Origin: Ralstonia pickettii
GTDB taxonomy: Bacteria; Pseudomonadota; Gammaproteobacteria; Burkholderiales; Burkholderiaceae
Assembly (NCBI RefSeq): GCF_001699815.1
Contig: NZ_MCGB01000093.1
Location: 1-34,360 of the forward strand
Length of the DNA stretch: 34,360 bases
Reading direction: 5' to 3'
In this document: positions 1 through 9,965 of the stretch, in pieces
How positions within the stretch are numbered: position 1 is the stretch's first letter
How the letters are laid out: each line of letters begins with the position of its first letter
The notes under the pieces: model-generated
What the model saw: the letters and a program-made list of their open reading frames with translations, nothing else
What the model was told of the DNA's origin: nothing
Databases searched by the model: none
Made by a program: the position numbers and the translations under genes

Positions 1-1
1 C

Positions 2-559
2 CCGGTAGAACTGGCGAAGTGCTACCGCCTCCTGAACCACGGCCCGACCACGCTGGTCACCTCCGCCCACAACGGCGTGCGCAACGTCATGGCTGCCGCC
101 TGGGCGATGCCGCTCGACTTTGACCCACCCAAGGTGCTGGTCGTGGTCGACAGCCGCACACTCACACGTGAGTTGATCGAAGGCTCGGGCGTGTTTGCAC
201 TCAACATTCCCACCCGCGCGATTGCCGAGACCACGCTGACGGTCGGCACACTCTCGGGCCGCGATGTCGACAAGTTCGATGCCCTGGGCCTCGTCACCAT
301 GCCCGCCCGTACGATCGACGTGCCGCTGGTGGCAGGTTGTGCAGGGTGGCTCGAATGCCGCGTCATTCCGGAGCCGCACAACGAGAAGCGCTACGACCTC
401 TTCATCGCAGAAGTGACCGCCGCCTGGGCCAATCCTGCGCTGTTCAGCAACGGTCGCTGGCACTTTACGGATGCTGGCAGCAAGACCCTGCACTACCTCG
501 CGGGCGGTGCATTCTTTGAGACCGGCGAAGCGTTCACCGTCGAGGTGAAACAGCTATGA
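2..559 (+). CDS. Flavin reductase family protein (5' partial)
   Basis: The open frame runs in from the left edge of the window, so the true start lies upstream; the methionine at position 77 is internal, because clear family sequence (PVELAKCYRLLNHGPTTLVT) precedes it. The 185 visible residues resemble the FMN-binding split-barrel flavin reductase-like proteins, which bind FMN and reduce it with NAD(P)H or act as its carrier. Visible family features are the TLVTSAHNGVRNVMAAAW strand near the start and a C-terminal FxxGxxFxxxG-like ending. The stop overlaps the next gene's ATG (ATGA), indicating translational coupling to the acetyltransferase. The physiological substrate cannot be told from the sequence. 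Confidence 0.8.
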   Translation, partial: PVELAKCYRLLNHGPTTLVTSAHNGVRNVMAAAWAMPLDFDPPKVLVVVDSRTLTRELIEGSGVFALNIPTRAIAETTLTVGTLSGRDVDKFDALGLVTMPARTIDVPLVAGCAGWLECRVIPEPHNEKRYDLFIAEVTAAWANPALFSNGRWHFTDAGSKTLHYLAGGAFFETGEAFTVEVKQL

Positions 560-1068
560 GCGTTATCGCCATCCGCCCGTTGATCGATGAGGATGTTGCA
601 GCGTTCAAGGCGCTGCGCCTGAGGGCCATTCAAGACGCGCCCACCGCCATCTGGCCGACGCACGATGAAGAGGCTGCGCGCACGCTTGATGAAACGCGTA
701 ACCGCATCCGCACAACCGATCATCAGATCGTGTTGGGTGCTTTTGCCGGGCCTGAGCTGGTCGGTATTGCCGGCTTGCGGCGTGAAGCGCTTGCGCAAGT
801 CGCGCACAAGGCCGTGCTGTGGGGCGTGTTTGTTGACCCTGCACATCGGCGCGGCGGCATTGCCGGCCGCCTGCTGCACGCCGCCATTACGCACGCGCGT
901 GCTGCACGCGTATTGCAGATTCATCTTTGCGTGAACGCCGAAAACCCGCGTGCGCAAGCGCTGTATCGCAACGCGGGTTTCGAAACCTTCGGCATTGAGC
1001 GCCGCGCCATGCGTGTCGGTGATCGCTTCTACGACGAAGAACACATGGCGCTGCGGCTGGACGCCTAG
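556..1068 (+). CDS. GNAT family N-acetyltransferase
   Basis: A 170-residue protein with the GNAT fold. The acetyl-CoA pyrophosphate-binding motif A is visible as RRGGIAGRLLHAA (about residues 97-109), preceded by the beta-4 strand LWGVFVDPAH and followed by the typical NAENPRAQALYRNAGFETFG segment. It would transfer an acetyl group from acetyl-CoA to an amine; the substrate is unknown. The start overlaps the upstream flavin reductase stop by 4 bp, so the two are probably one operon. Its stop TAG shares a palindromic CTAG with the stop of the convergent AraC gene. Family assignment is secure, function is not. Confidence 0.85.
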   Translation: MSVIAIRPLIDEDVAAFKALRLRAIQDAPTAIWPTHDEEAARTLDETRNRIRTTDHQIVLGAFAGPELVGIAGLRREALAQVAHKAVLWGVFVDPAHRRGGIAGRLLHAAITHARAARVLQIHLCVNAENPRAQALYRNAGFETFGIERRAMRVGDRFYDEEHMALRLDA

Positions 1069-2081
1069 CGCTCCGTCCGATAGTCCGTTGGCCGCATGCC
1101 TGTCCATTTGCGGAAGGCGCGGTGAAAGGCGCTCGGTTCCGCAAAGCCGACCGCGACGGCAATGTCGGCGATGGTGCGGCGCGTGTCCTGCAACTGGCCG
1201 ATGGCAATGTCGCGCCGCAGGTCGTCCTTGATCGACTGATACGTGTGGCCTTCCAGCTTCAGGCGCCGCCGCATGGTGGCCTCGGCCACGTTCAGTTTGA
1301 GCGCCATTGCGTCCGACGCGGGCCAACTGGCCACGGGCAGATTGCGCAGCGTCTTGCGCACGCGCGCGGCGAAGGAATCCGGGTTGCGGTACTTGACGAT
1401 GAAGCTGCCCGGCGCATCGCGCAGGAACGTCTTGATGGACGCGGCCGTCTGAATGACCGGCAGGTCGAGAAAGGTGGGCGATAGGTCGACGTACGACGCA
1501 TCGTGCTTGAACGCCATGTCGTCGCAAAACATCAGGCGATATTCCTGCGCATCCTGCGGCGCGGCGCACCGGAAGCGCGCGGCAATGAAGGGAATGCGCC
1601 GCCCCACGAGCCAGCACACCAGCCCGTAGACCATGATGAGCCACGTGGCGTAGGTGAACATGGGCGGCACACGCGTGCCCTTGCGGTGCACGAACACGAG
1701 ACGCACACGCTGATCGTCTTCTTCAACGCGTACATGCAGGTCATCCAGAACCAGCCGCAAAAAACCCGTGGCCCGTGCAAGCGCCTGCCGGCCGGTGCGC
1801 GCCGTGAGCGCCGCCTGCGTCATCGTCACGAAGCTGCCCCAGCGCATGGGGTGCGCATCCTGTCCGAAGAACTCATCGTCCATGGCCTGCGCAATACCGG
1901 CCCACAGCGCACCGTACTGTGCGGACGACACGCGGCTGCGCGGCTGCGCCAGCATCTGCGGCGTGATGCCCGCAGCGGCCATGATGGGCTGCATGTCCAC
2001 GCCATGCGCGCGGGCGCGCGTCACGGCCTCGTTGACGAGGCTGACAGAGACGGTTCCTTTCTCGTTGTTTTTCATCGGCAT
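1065..2081 (-). CDS. AraC family transcriptional regulator (Arabinose_bd N-domain)
   Basis: About 338 residues. The N-terminal two thirds match the AraC/OruR-type ligand-binding domain (phrases such as MQPIMAAAGITPQML and LDLPVIQTAASIKTFL). The C-terminal 100 residues carry the two helix-turn-helix units of AraC (MRRRLKLEGHTYQSIKDDLR and IADIAVAVGFAEPSAFHRAF). I chose the ATG at 2081, with a weak GAGCGGA upstream; ATG 2075 is an equally plausible start, while the longer frame back to 2156 has a basic, non-family N-terminus. It is divergent from the acyl-CoA dehydrogenase across 165 bp, so it probably regulates the valine/isobutyrate cluster, as MmsR (also AraC-type) does for mmsAB in Pseudomonas. 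Role is inferred; family is clear. Confidence 0.87.
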   Translation of the reverse strand: MPMKNNEKGTVSVSLVNEAVTRARAHGVDMQPIMAAAGITPQMLAQPRSRVSSAQYGALWAGIAQAMDDEFFGQDAHPMRWGSFVTMTQAALTARTGRQALARATGFLRLVLDDLHVRVEEDDQRVRLVFVHRKGTRVPPMFTYATWLIMVYGLVCWLVGRRIPFIAARFRCAAPQDAQEYRLMFCDDMAFKHDASYVDLSPTFLDLPVIQTAASIKTFLRDAPGSFIVKYRNPDSFAARVRKTLRNLPVASWPASDAMALKLNVAEATMRRRLKLEGHTYQSIKDDLRRDIAIGQLQDTRRTIADIAVAVGFAEPSAFHRAFRKWTGMRPTDYRTER

Positions 2082-2175
2082 GGCAAATCCGCTCACGCAA
2101 GTTGATCGTGACGGGCATCGAAGCCGCCCGGCCGCGTGCCTACACTTTTTCCCCATCGAACCCGAGCGCCGCGGG

Positions 2176-2201
2176 CTGCACAGTGTAAGGCGCCTGCACA
2201 G
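2176..2201 (+). promoter_or_regulatory. Direct repeat, candidate AraC operator
   Basis: The octamer CTGCACAG occurs at 2176-2183 and again at 2194-2201, in the 165-bp space between the divergent AraC gene and the acyl-CoA dehydrogenase. AraC/XylS-type regulators bind tandem direct repeats, often containing TGCA, at about two-turn spacing; the 18-bp spacing here is near that. No convincing -10/-35 pair could be placed next to it. Assignment as operator is inference. Confidence 0.3.
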
Positions 2202-2246
2202 GCAGCGTCACGCGGCCCCGGCCAGCAAACAAGCAAGAGCCAAGCG

Positions 2247-3380
2247 ATGGACGACTTCTATACCGAAGAGCAGCGGATGATCCACGACGCTGCGCGCGCC
2301 TTTGCCACCGAACGCCTGGCGCCCAACGCCGCGCAGTGGGACCGTGACGGCGCCTTACCCGACGAGGTGGTGCGCGAGATGGGCGAGCTGGGCCTGCTGG
2401 GCATGATCGTGCCGGCGGAGTGGGGCGGTTCGTACACCGACTACGTGGCCTATGCGCTTGCGCTGGAAGAGGTGGCTGCCGGGTGCGCTGCCAGCGCGAC
2501 GATGATGAGCGTGCACAACTCGGTGGGCTGCGGCCCCATCCTCAAGTTCGGCACCGAGGCGCAGAAGGCGCGTTACCTGCCGGACCTGGCCACGGGCCGC
2601 GCGATTGGCGCGTTCTGCCTGACCGAGCCGCACGCCGGCTCCGAAGCCAACAACCTGCGCACCCGTGCGGTACTGCGCGACGGCAAGTGGGTGCTCACCG
2701 GCAACAAGCAGTTCGTCACCAACGGCGCACGCGCGGACATCGCCATCGTCTTTGCCGTGACGGACCCTGAGGCGGGCAAGCGCGGCATCTCGGCCTTCAT
2801 CGTGCCGACGGACACGCCGGGCTTTCACGTCGGGCGTCCCGAACACAAGCTCGGCATTCGCGCATCGGACACCTGCCCGATCACCCTGGAAGACTGCGCC
2901 GTGCCCGAAGAGAACCTGCTGGGTGAGCGTGGCGAGGGCCTGAAGATCGCATTGTCGAACCTGGAAGGCGGACGCATCGGCATTGCTGCGCAAGCCGTGG
3001 GCATTGCGCGCGCCGCGTTCGATGCGGCGCGCAACTACGCGAATGAGCGCATTCAGTTCGGCAAGGCGCTGCGCGAGCACCAGACCATCGCCAACATGCT
3101 GGCCGACATGGCCACGCGCCTGAATGCGGCGCGCCTGCTCGTTCACCACGCAGCGCGCCTGCGCAGTGCAGACAAGCCGTGCCTGTCGGAGGCCTCGCAG
3201 GCCAAGCTCTACGCGTCGGAACTGGCGGAAGAGATCTGCTCCAACGCCATCCAGATTCACGGCGGCTATGGCTACTTGGCCGACTACGCCGTCGAGCGCC
3301 ACTACCGCGATGCACGCATCACCCAGATCTACGAAGGCACCAGCGAAGTCCAGCGGATGGTGATCGCGCGGCACGTGTAG
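2247..3380 (+). CDS. Acyl-CoA dehydrogenase, probable isobutyryl-CoA dehydrogenase
   Basis: A 377-residue FAD flavoenzyme of normal family length. It would oxidise a short branched acyl-CoA (isobutyryl-CoA to methacrylyl-CoA) and pass electrons to electron-transfer flavoprotein. Visible signatures are the FAD/substrate segment [15 protein letters not shown], the family stretch [20 protein letters not shown], and the C-terminal [16 protein letters not shown], whose Glu (about E363) is the catalytic base position of short-chain and isobutyryl-CoA dehydrogenases. The ATG at 2247 was preferred because [20 protein letters not shown] begins the family homology; the frame upstream to 2136 is non-homologous. 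Substrate is inferred from the downstream mmsA, mmsB and 3-hydroxyisobutyryl-CoA hydrolase genes; by itself the sequence would also suit a short-chain acyl-CoA dehydrogenase. Confidence 0.9.
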   Translation: MDDFYTEEQRMIHDAARAFATERLAPNAAQWDRDGALPDEVVREMGELGLLGMIVPAEWGGSYTDYVAYALALEEVAAGCAASATMMSVHNSVGCGPILKFGTEAQKARYLPDLATGRAIGAFCLTEPHAGSEANNLRTRAVLRDGKWVLTGNKQFVTNGARADIAIVFAVTDPEAGKRGISAFIVPTDTPGFHVGRPEHKLGIRASDTCPITLEDCAVPEENLLGERGEGLKIALSNLEGGRIGIAAQAVGIARAAFDAARNYANERIQFGKALREHQTIANMLADMATRLNAARLLVHHAARLRSADKPCLSEASQAKLYASELAEEICSNAIQIHGGYGYLADYAVERHYRDARITQIYEGTSEVQRMVIARHV

Positions 3381-3441
3381 CACGCACCGCGCACATCGAC
3401 CGAATACGAAAGAGCGCAAACGCGCCGACCAGGAGACGACG

Positions 3442-5136
3442 ATGAACGAAGCGGTATCTGCAGCACAGGGTTTTGTGGAAGCGCGCGATTTTCTGCTGCG
3501 CCATCGCACCGACTACGACCGCGCGTATCGCGAGTTCGCGTGGCCGAAGCTGGACACGTTCAACTGGGCGCTCGACTACTTCGATGTGATGGCGCGCGGC
3601 AACGATAACCCGGCGCTGTGGATCGTCGATGACGCGCAGGGCGAAGGGTTGAAGCTGTCGTTTGCGCAGATGTCGGAGCGCTCGTCGTGCATGGCGAACT
3701 TCCTGCGCGGGCTTGGCATGGTGCGTGGTGACCGTCTGCTGCTGATGCTGCCGAACCGCGTCGAACTGTGGGACGTGATGCTCGCGGCGATGAAGCTCGG
3801 TGCGGTGGTGCTGCCGGCTACGACGCAGCTTTCGCCGGATGACGTGCGCGACCGCGTTGAACTGGGCGGCGCGACATGCGTGGTTGTTGATGCGGCAGAG
3901 TTGCACAAATTCGAGAGTGTTGATGCGAGTGTCAAGCGCATCGCCGTGGGCGCGCAGCGCGATGGCTGGATCGACCTGGCAGCGGCTTACGACGCGCCCG
4001 CGGAGTTCGTGCCCGACGGCCCGACCAAGGCGACCGACCCGCTGCTGCTGTACTTCACCTCGGGCACCACGTCCAAGCCGAAGCTCGTCGAACACACGCA
4101 CCAGAGCTATCCGGTCGGACACCTGTCGACCATGTACTGGATCGGCCTGCAACCCGGCGACATCCACTGGAACATCAGCTCACCCGGCTGGGCGAAACAC
4201 GCGTGGAGTTGCTTCTTTGCCCCGTGGAACGCGCAGGCCTGCGTCTTCGTTTACAACTACGCGCGCTTCGTGCCGAAGGACACGCTGGACGTGCTGGTGC
4301 GCTTTAACGTGACCACGCTGTGCGCGCCGCCCACCGTGTGGCGCATGCTGGTGCAGGAGCCGCTGGCCACCTACGCCGTCAAGCTGCGCGAGATCGTCGG
4401 TGCGGGCGAGCCGCTGAACCCCGAGATCATCGAGCGCGTGCGCAGCGCCTGGGGCGTGACCATTCGCGACGGCTTTGGCCAGACCGAGACCACCTGCCAG
4501 ATCGGCAACACGCCGGGCCAGCCGGTCGTGCCGGGCTCGGTCGGGCGCCCGCTGCCCGGCTACCGCGTGGAGCTGGTCGACCACGACGATCAGCCCGCCA
4601 GCGAAGGCGAGATCGTGCTGCCGCTCTCGCACCGCCCGCTCGGGTTGATGCAGGGCTATGCCAACAACGCCAAAGCCACGGCCGAGGCGATGCGCAACGG
4701 CTATTACCACACCTCCGACGTCGCGATGCGGCGCGACGACGGCTACTTCGTCTATGTGGGCCGCACCGACGACGTGTTTAAGTCGTCCGACTACCGCCTG
4801 AGCCCCTTCGAGCTGGAAAGCGTGCTGATCGAGCACGAAGCCATTGCCGAGGCCGCCGTGGTGCCGAGTTCCGATCCGCTGCGCCTGTCGGTGCCCAAGG
4901 CATTCGTGACGGTGCGCCAGGGCTATGAGGCTGGCCCTGAACTGGCCCGGGCCGTGTTCCTGTTCTCGCGCGAAAAGCTGGCGCCCTACAAACGCATCCG
5001 CCGGCTGCAGTTCAGCGAGCTGCCCAAGACCATCTCCGGAAAGATCCGGCGCGTGGAACTGCGTCGGCTGGAGCTTGAACGCACGCCGCAACCGGCTCGC
5101 CTGCCTGGCGAGTACTGGGAAGAAGACTTTGCCTGA
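3442..5136 (+). CDS. AMP-dependent acyl-CoA synthetase (ACSM/benzoate-ligase-like)
   Basis: A 564-residue adenylate-forming ligase that activates a carboxylic acid to its acyl-CoA through an acyl-AMP. The P-loop YFTSGTTSKPKLVEHTH is near residue 202, the A5 region DGFGQTETT is near 350, the hinge motif RTDDVFKSSDYRLSPFELE is near 445, and the catalytic lysine of PKTISGKIRR is K534. The sequence style is that of medium-chain/benzoate-type ligases (SPGWAKHAW, YNYARF). A good ribosome site (AGGAGA) precedes the ATG. Its position between the acyl-CoA dehydrogenase and mmsA suggests isobutyrate or another short branched acid as substrate; this is inference from context. Confidence 0.88.
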   Translation: MNEAVSAAQGFVEARDFLLRHRTDYDRAYREFAWPKLDTFNWALDYFDVMARGNDNPALWIVDDAQGEGLKLSFAQMSERSSCMANFLRGLGMVRGDRLLLMLPNRVELWDVMLAAMKLGAVVLPATTQLSPDDVRDRVELGGATCVVVDAAELHKFESVDASVKRIAVGAQRDGWIDLAAAYDAPAEFVPDGPTKATDPLLLYFTSGTTSKPKLVEHTHQSYPVGHLSTMYWIGLQPGDIHWNISSPGWAKHAWSCFFAPWNAQACVFVYNYARFVPKDTLDVLVRFNVTTLCAPPTVWRMLVQEPLATYAVKLREIVGAGEPLNPEIIERVRSAWGVTIRDGFGQTETTCQIGNTPGQPVVPGSVGRPLPGYRVELVDHDDQPASEGEIVLPLSHRPLGLMQGYANNAKATAEAMRNGYYHTSDVAMRRDDGYFVYVGRTDDVFKSSDYRLSPFELESVLIEHEAIAEAAVVPSSDPLRLSVPKAFVTVRQGYEAGPELARAVFLFSREKLAPYKRIRRLQFSELPKTISGKIRRVELRRLELERTPQPARLPGEYWEEDFA

Positions 5137-5208
5137 TATGCCCGTCCCGCATTGAACCGATTACCACTACCGAAACCGCAACCGATACCGATTCGCCAGG
5201 AGACTCCC

Positions 5209-6756
<1,548 letters not shown>

Positions 6757-6775
6757 TCGCTCCCGGAGTGTTGTC

Positions 6776-7669
6776 ATGAAAATCGCATTCATCGGTTTGG
6801 GAAACATGGGCGCCCCCATGGCGCGCAATCTGCTCAAGGCAGGCCATGTGCTCAGCGTGTTCGACCTGAATACGCAGGCAGTGGGCGTGCTGGTGGAAGC
6901 CGGTGCCATGGCCGCCGCGTCTCCCAAGGACGCCGTGGCCGGCGCGGAGACCGTGATCACCATGCTGCCCGCCGCCGCGCATGTGCGCCACGTGCTGACG
7001 GCGGAAGACGGCGTGCTGGCGGGCATCGCGAAGGGCGTGCCCATCATCGATTCGAGCACCATCGACCCAGCGAGTGCGAAGGCACTTGCCGCGCTGGCAG
7101 CCGAGCACGGCAATCCTTTCGTCGATGCGCCAGTCTCTGGCGGAACGGGTGGTGCAGCGGCTGGCACTTTGACCTTCATGGTGGGCGGCAGCGCGGCGGC
7201 GTTCGAACAGGTGCGCCCGGTGCTTTCTGCCATGGGCAAGAACCTCGTGCATTGCGGCGACACCGGCGCGGGGCAAGGCGCGAAGATCTGCAACAACCTC
7301 GTGCTCGGCATCACCATGGCCGGCGTGGCCGAAGCCATGTCGCTGGGCGAGGCGCTGGGCATCGACCCGAAGGTGCTGGGCGGCATCATCAACACGTCGA
7401 CGGGTCGGTGCTGGAGTTCGGACACCTACAACCCGTTCCCCGGCGTGATCGACACCGCGCCATCTTCGCGCGGCTACACGGGTGGCTTTGGTACCGACCT
7501 GATGCTCAAGGATCTGGGCCTGGCCGGTGACGCAGCAAAGTCCGTCCGACAGCCGGTCTACCTTGGCGCGTTGGCACAGCAGCTGTATCAAACCGTGAGC
7601 AGCAAGGGCGATGGCAAGCTGGATTTCTCCGCCGTCATCAAGCTCTATCGGAAAGACGGAGCGGCGTGA
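6776..7669 (+). CDS. mmsB: 3-hydroxyisobutyrate dehydrogenase
   Basis: A 297-residue NAD-dependent beta-hydroxyacid dehydrogenase that oxidises 3-hydroxyisobutyrate to methylmalonate semialdehyde, the substrate of the neighbouring MmsA. The N-terminal dinucleotide site is IGLGNMGAPMARNL; the substrate motif is DAPVSGGTGGAAAGTLTFMVGG; the catalytic lysine is in GAGQGAKICNNLVLG (about K170); the SSDTYNPFPGV segment is typical of 3-hydroxyisobutyrate rather than glyoxylate or tartronate enzymes. ATG 6776 has GGAG upstream; the frame from 6704 reads through the end of mmsA and is not used. Its stop overlaps the next start (TGATG). Confidence 0.94.
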   Translation: MKIAFIGLGNMGAPMARNLLKAGHVLSVFDLNTQAVGVLVEAGAMAAASPKDAVAGAETVITMLPAAAHVRHVLTAEDGVLAGIAKGVPIIDSSTIDPASAKALAALAAEHGNPFVDAPVSGGTGGAAAGTLTFMVGGSAAAFEQVRPVLSAMGKNLVHCGDTGAGQGAKICNNLVLGITMAGVAEAMSLGEALGIDPKVLGGIINTSTGRCWSSDTYNPFPGVIDTAPSSRGYTGGFGTDLMLKDLGLAGDAAKSVRQPVYLGALAQQLYQTVSSKGDGKLDFSAVIKLYRKDGAA

Positions 7670-8466
7670 TGATTGAACTGGAAACACTGCACCAGAACAC
7701 CGTCGCGGTGCTGACGCTCAAGCGTCCGCCAGCCAACGCGTTCACGCCGGAAGGTCTGCTGCAACTGCAAGGCACCGTCGCACGATTGAACGCCGATGCA
7801 CGCGTGCGCGCCCTCGTCGTCACCGGCGATGGTCCGAAGTTCTTCAGCGCAGGCGCAGACCTCAACACCTTTGCCGATGGCGACCGCGATGTGGCGCGCG
7901 AGGCCGCTGCACGTTTCGGTGCCGCGTTCGAGGCGCTGCAGAATGCGCGCCCGGTGGTGATCGCCGCCATCAACGGTTTTGCGATGGGCGGCGGCCTGGA
8001 GTGCGCGCTCGCATGCGACATCCGCATCGCCGAGGCACACGCCAAGCTGGCCGTGCCAGAAACGGCCGTCGGCCTGCTGTGCTGCGGTTGCGGCACGCAG
8101 ACACTGCCATGGCTCGTGGGTGAAGGCTGGGCCAAGCGCATGATCCTGACCGGCGAGCGCGTCGATGCGCAGACCGCCCTGCGTATCGGACTGGTGGAAG
8201 AGGTCGTGGAAACGGGGGCCGCGCGCGAAGCCGCCATCGCCATGGCGCTGCGTGTGACAACGTTGAGCCCGCAAGCCGTCACCTTCAGCAAGCAACTCAT
8301 CCATCAGGCGCGCAACGGCGTGCCGCGCGGCGCGGCGCTGGCCGTCGAGCGTGAGCGCTTTGTCGATCTGTTTGACCACCCGGATCAGCGCGAAGGCGTG
8401 AACGCCTTTCTGGAGAAGCGTGCGCCGCGCTGGCATTCCACGCACGAATCGGAGACGCGGCAATGA
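7669..8466 (+). CDS. Enoyl-CoA hydratase (crotonase family)
   Basis: A 265-residue crotonase. In this cluster it most likely hydrates methacrylyl-CoA to 3-hydroxyisobutyryl-CoA. Both catalytic glutamates of true hydratases are present: one in MGGGLECALACD and one in LAVPETAVGLL. The oxyanion-hole stretch FSAGADLNTFADG is present near residue 62. An oddity is the CCGCGTQ segment where most hydratases have PGxGGTQ. The start is ATG 7669, overlapping the mmsB stop; the stop overlaps the next gene by 4 bp, so mmsB, this gene and the hydrolase are translationally coupled. Confidence 0.9.
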   Translation: MIELETLHQNTVAVLTLKRPPANAFTPEGLLQLQGTVARLNADARVRALVVTGDGPKFFSAGADLNTFADGDRDVAREAAARFGAAFEALQNARPVVIAAINGFAMGGGLECALACDIRIAEAHAKLAVPETAVGLLCCGCGTQTLPWLVGEGWAKRMILTGERVDAQTALRIGLVEEVVETGAAREAAIAMALRVTTLSPQAVTFSKQLIHQARNGVPRGAALAVERERFVDLFDHPDQREGVNAFLEKRAPRWHSTHESETRQ

Positions 8467-9614
8467 GCGCCGTCCAATTGGAGACGGTGCCGCCCCAGGC
8501 CGCCGCTGCCGAGCCCGAGGTGTTGATGCGTGTGGTGAACCGCCTGGCCATCATCACCCTGAACCGGCCGTCTGCGCTGAACGCGCTGTCGCACGGCATG
8601 GTGCGCCAGTTGGCCACGCTGCTGGAGCAATGCCGCCATGACGACGGCATTGCCGCGCTGGTGCTGCGCGGCGCGGGCCAGAAAGGCTTCTGCGCCGGCG
8701 GCGATGTGCGCGCGCTCTATCAGCTTGCGCAACAGGGCCGCATGGACGGCGACGACGGCTGGCTGCAATTCTTCGTCGACGAATACCGGCTCGACTACGC
8801 GCTGCACCAGTTTCCGAAGCCCATCGTTGCGCTGATGGACGGCGTCACCATGGGCGGCGGCATGGGCCTTGGGCAGGCCGCAAGGCTGCGCGTCGTGACC
8901 GAGCGCACGAAGATGGCGATGCCGGAAACGCGCATCGGCTTTCTGCCCGACGTGGGTGCTACGCGCTTTTTGAGCGTGATGTCGCCGGAGCTTGAGTTGT
9001 ATGTCGGCCTCACGGGCGTAACGCTGACCGGCGCCGACGCGCTGCATTGCCACCTGGCCGATGTGTGCGTGCCTGCCGAATGGCTTGCCTCATTCGAAGA
9101 CCGCCTGCAGCGCATGCCGCACGATGGCGATCTCATGCAGGCCTTGCGCCGCGTGTTCGAGCCGCCGTGCAACATTGTTCCGCACGCGCCGCTGGCACAG
9201 GCGACGCCGTGGGTGCAGCGCTATTTCGACCGCCGTTCGTCGGTCGATCGCATTGTCGCCACGCTGCGCGAGAGCCTGGAGCGCGAACAGGCACGGGAGC
9301 CGCGCCAATGGCTTCAGGCGACGCTTGAAGCCATGACCACACATTCGCCGACGATGCTGCATGTCACGCGCGAAGCGTTGCTGCGTGGTCGGCAGTTGTC
9401 GCTGGCGGAGTGCTTTCAGATGGAGCTGGGCATCGTTGCGCGCGGAATCCAGGAAGGCGATTTCTGCGAAGGCGTGCGCGCGCATCTGGTGGACAAGGAT
9501 CACCGCCCTGGCTGGGCGCCCGCCACGCTCCCGCAGGTGCGGCCTGAGCGGGTGCGGCATTTTCTGACGTCGCCCTGGCGGGCGGAGCGGCATCCGTTGG
9601 CGGGGCTTTGCTGA
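8463..9614 (+). CDS. 3-hydroxyisobutyryl-CoA hydrolase
   Basis: A 383-residue crotonase-superfamily thioesterase that releases 3-hydroxyisobutyrate from its CoA ester, feeding MmsB. It is longer than hydratases and has the family hallmarks GFCAGGDVRALY, MDGVTMGGGMGLG, and MAMPETRIGFLPDVGATRFLS, with the catalytic glutamate in MPET. The C-terminal helical extension and ending DHRPGWAPATLPQV fit HIBCH-type hydrolases. It starts by ATGA overlap with the hydratase and is the last gene of the cluster; a strong terminator follows about 150 bp downstream. Why hydrolysis is needed is known: it removes the toxic methacrylyl-CoA/3-HIB-CoA pool. Confidence 0.93.
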   Translation: MSAVQLETVPPQAAAAEPEVLMRVVNRLAIITLNRPSALNALSHGMVRQLATLLEQCRHDDGIAALVLRGAGQKGFCAGGDVRALYQLAQQGRMDGDDGWLQFFVDEYRLDYALHQFPKPIVALMDGVTMGGGMGLGQAARLRVVTERTKMAMPETRIGFLPDVGATRFLSVMSPELELYVGLTGVTLTGADALHCHLADVCVPAEWLASFEDRLQRMPHDGDLMQALRRVFEPPCNIVPHAPLAQATPWVQRYFDRRSSVDRIVATLRESLEREQAREPRQWLQATLEAMTTHSPTMLHVTREALLRGRQLSLAECFQMELGIVARGIQEGDFCEGVRAHLVDKDHRPGWAPATLPQVRPERVRHFLTSPWRAERHPLAGLC

Positions 9615-9693
9615 ATCGTCATGTGACTGGAATGCCCCAAAAGCAACGGATGCGCCATTTGATGCGGTCCGCCGGGGCAGTAAGTCCGTTTCG

Positions 9694-9728
9694 TGACAAA
9701 TTTCTGTCATAACTTACGTGTAACTTAC
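9694..9728 (+). repeat. Small dyad followed by 11-bp tandem repeat
   Basis: TGACA (9694-9698) and TGTCA (9705-9709) form an inverted repeat with a 6-bp spacer. It is followed immediately by two AACTTAC copies at 9711-9717 and 9722-9728, 11 bp apart (one helical turn). It lies in the 3' region of the valine cluster, ahead of the terminator. Spacing suggests protein binding or a promoter region, but no clear -10 box was found. Confidence 0.35.
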
Positions 9729-9766
9729 ACGGGCGAGGAGAGGTCACCCCTCACGTTCTCATCGTA

Positions 9767-9793
9767 CGCAGCGGCTTCCGCTGCGTTTTTTTT
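9767..9793 (+). terminator. Intrinsic terminator of the valine/isobutyrate cluster
   Basis: A perfect 8-bp GC-rich stem, CGCAGCGG (9767-9774) with CCGCTGCG (9778-9785), a 3-nt loop and a run of eight T (9786-9793). It lies 153 bp after the hydrolase stop and ends transcription rightward before the PLD gene. Confidence 0.9.
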
Positions 9794-9818
9794 GCCCAGC
9801 AGGGCACACATATGTTGG

Positions 9819-9834
9819 CCGATCTGCAGATCGG
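9819..9834. promoter_or_regulatory. Perfect 16-bp palindrome upstream of the PLD gene
   Basis: CCGATCTGCAGATCGG reads identically on both strands. It lies between the terminator and the PLD start codon (132 bp before it), a natural position for an operator of a dimeric repressor. No regulator gene is adjacent, and no -35/-10 pair could be assigned with confidence. Confidence 0.4.
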
Positions 9835-9965
9835 ATTGAAACCGCTTTGAAGTCGCCGCTTGCCAACCCGCATGGCAGCTAGGTTTTGGTACCCTCCGTC
9901 AGACTGTTGTCACAATCGCGGTGCTAACTGGCCGGATGCATTGCCACCCCAAGGAGGCTCCTCCC

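Noticed and set aside
493-1644. 383-aa minus-strand open frame
   Set aside because: Shadow of the GNAT and AraC genes in other frames; no coherent domain.
9951-9965. GGAGG/CCTCC inverted repeat at the PLD ribosome site
   Set aside because: The loop would be only 2 nt, too small to form; better read as a strong Shine-Dalgarno sequence.
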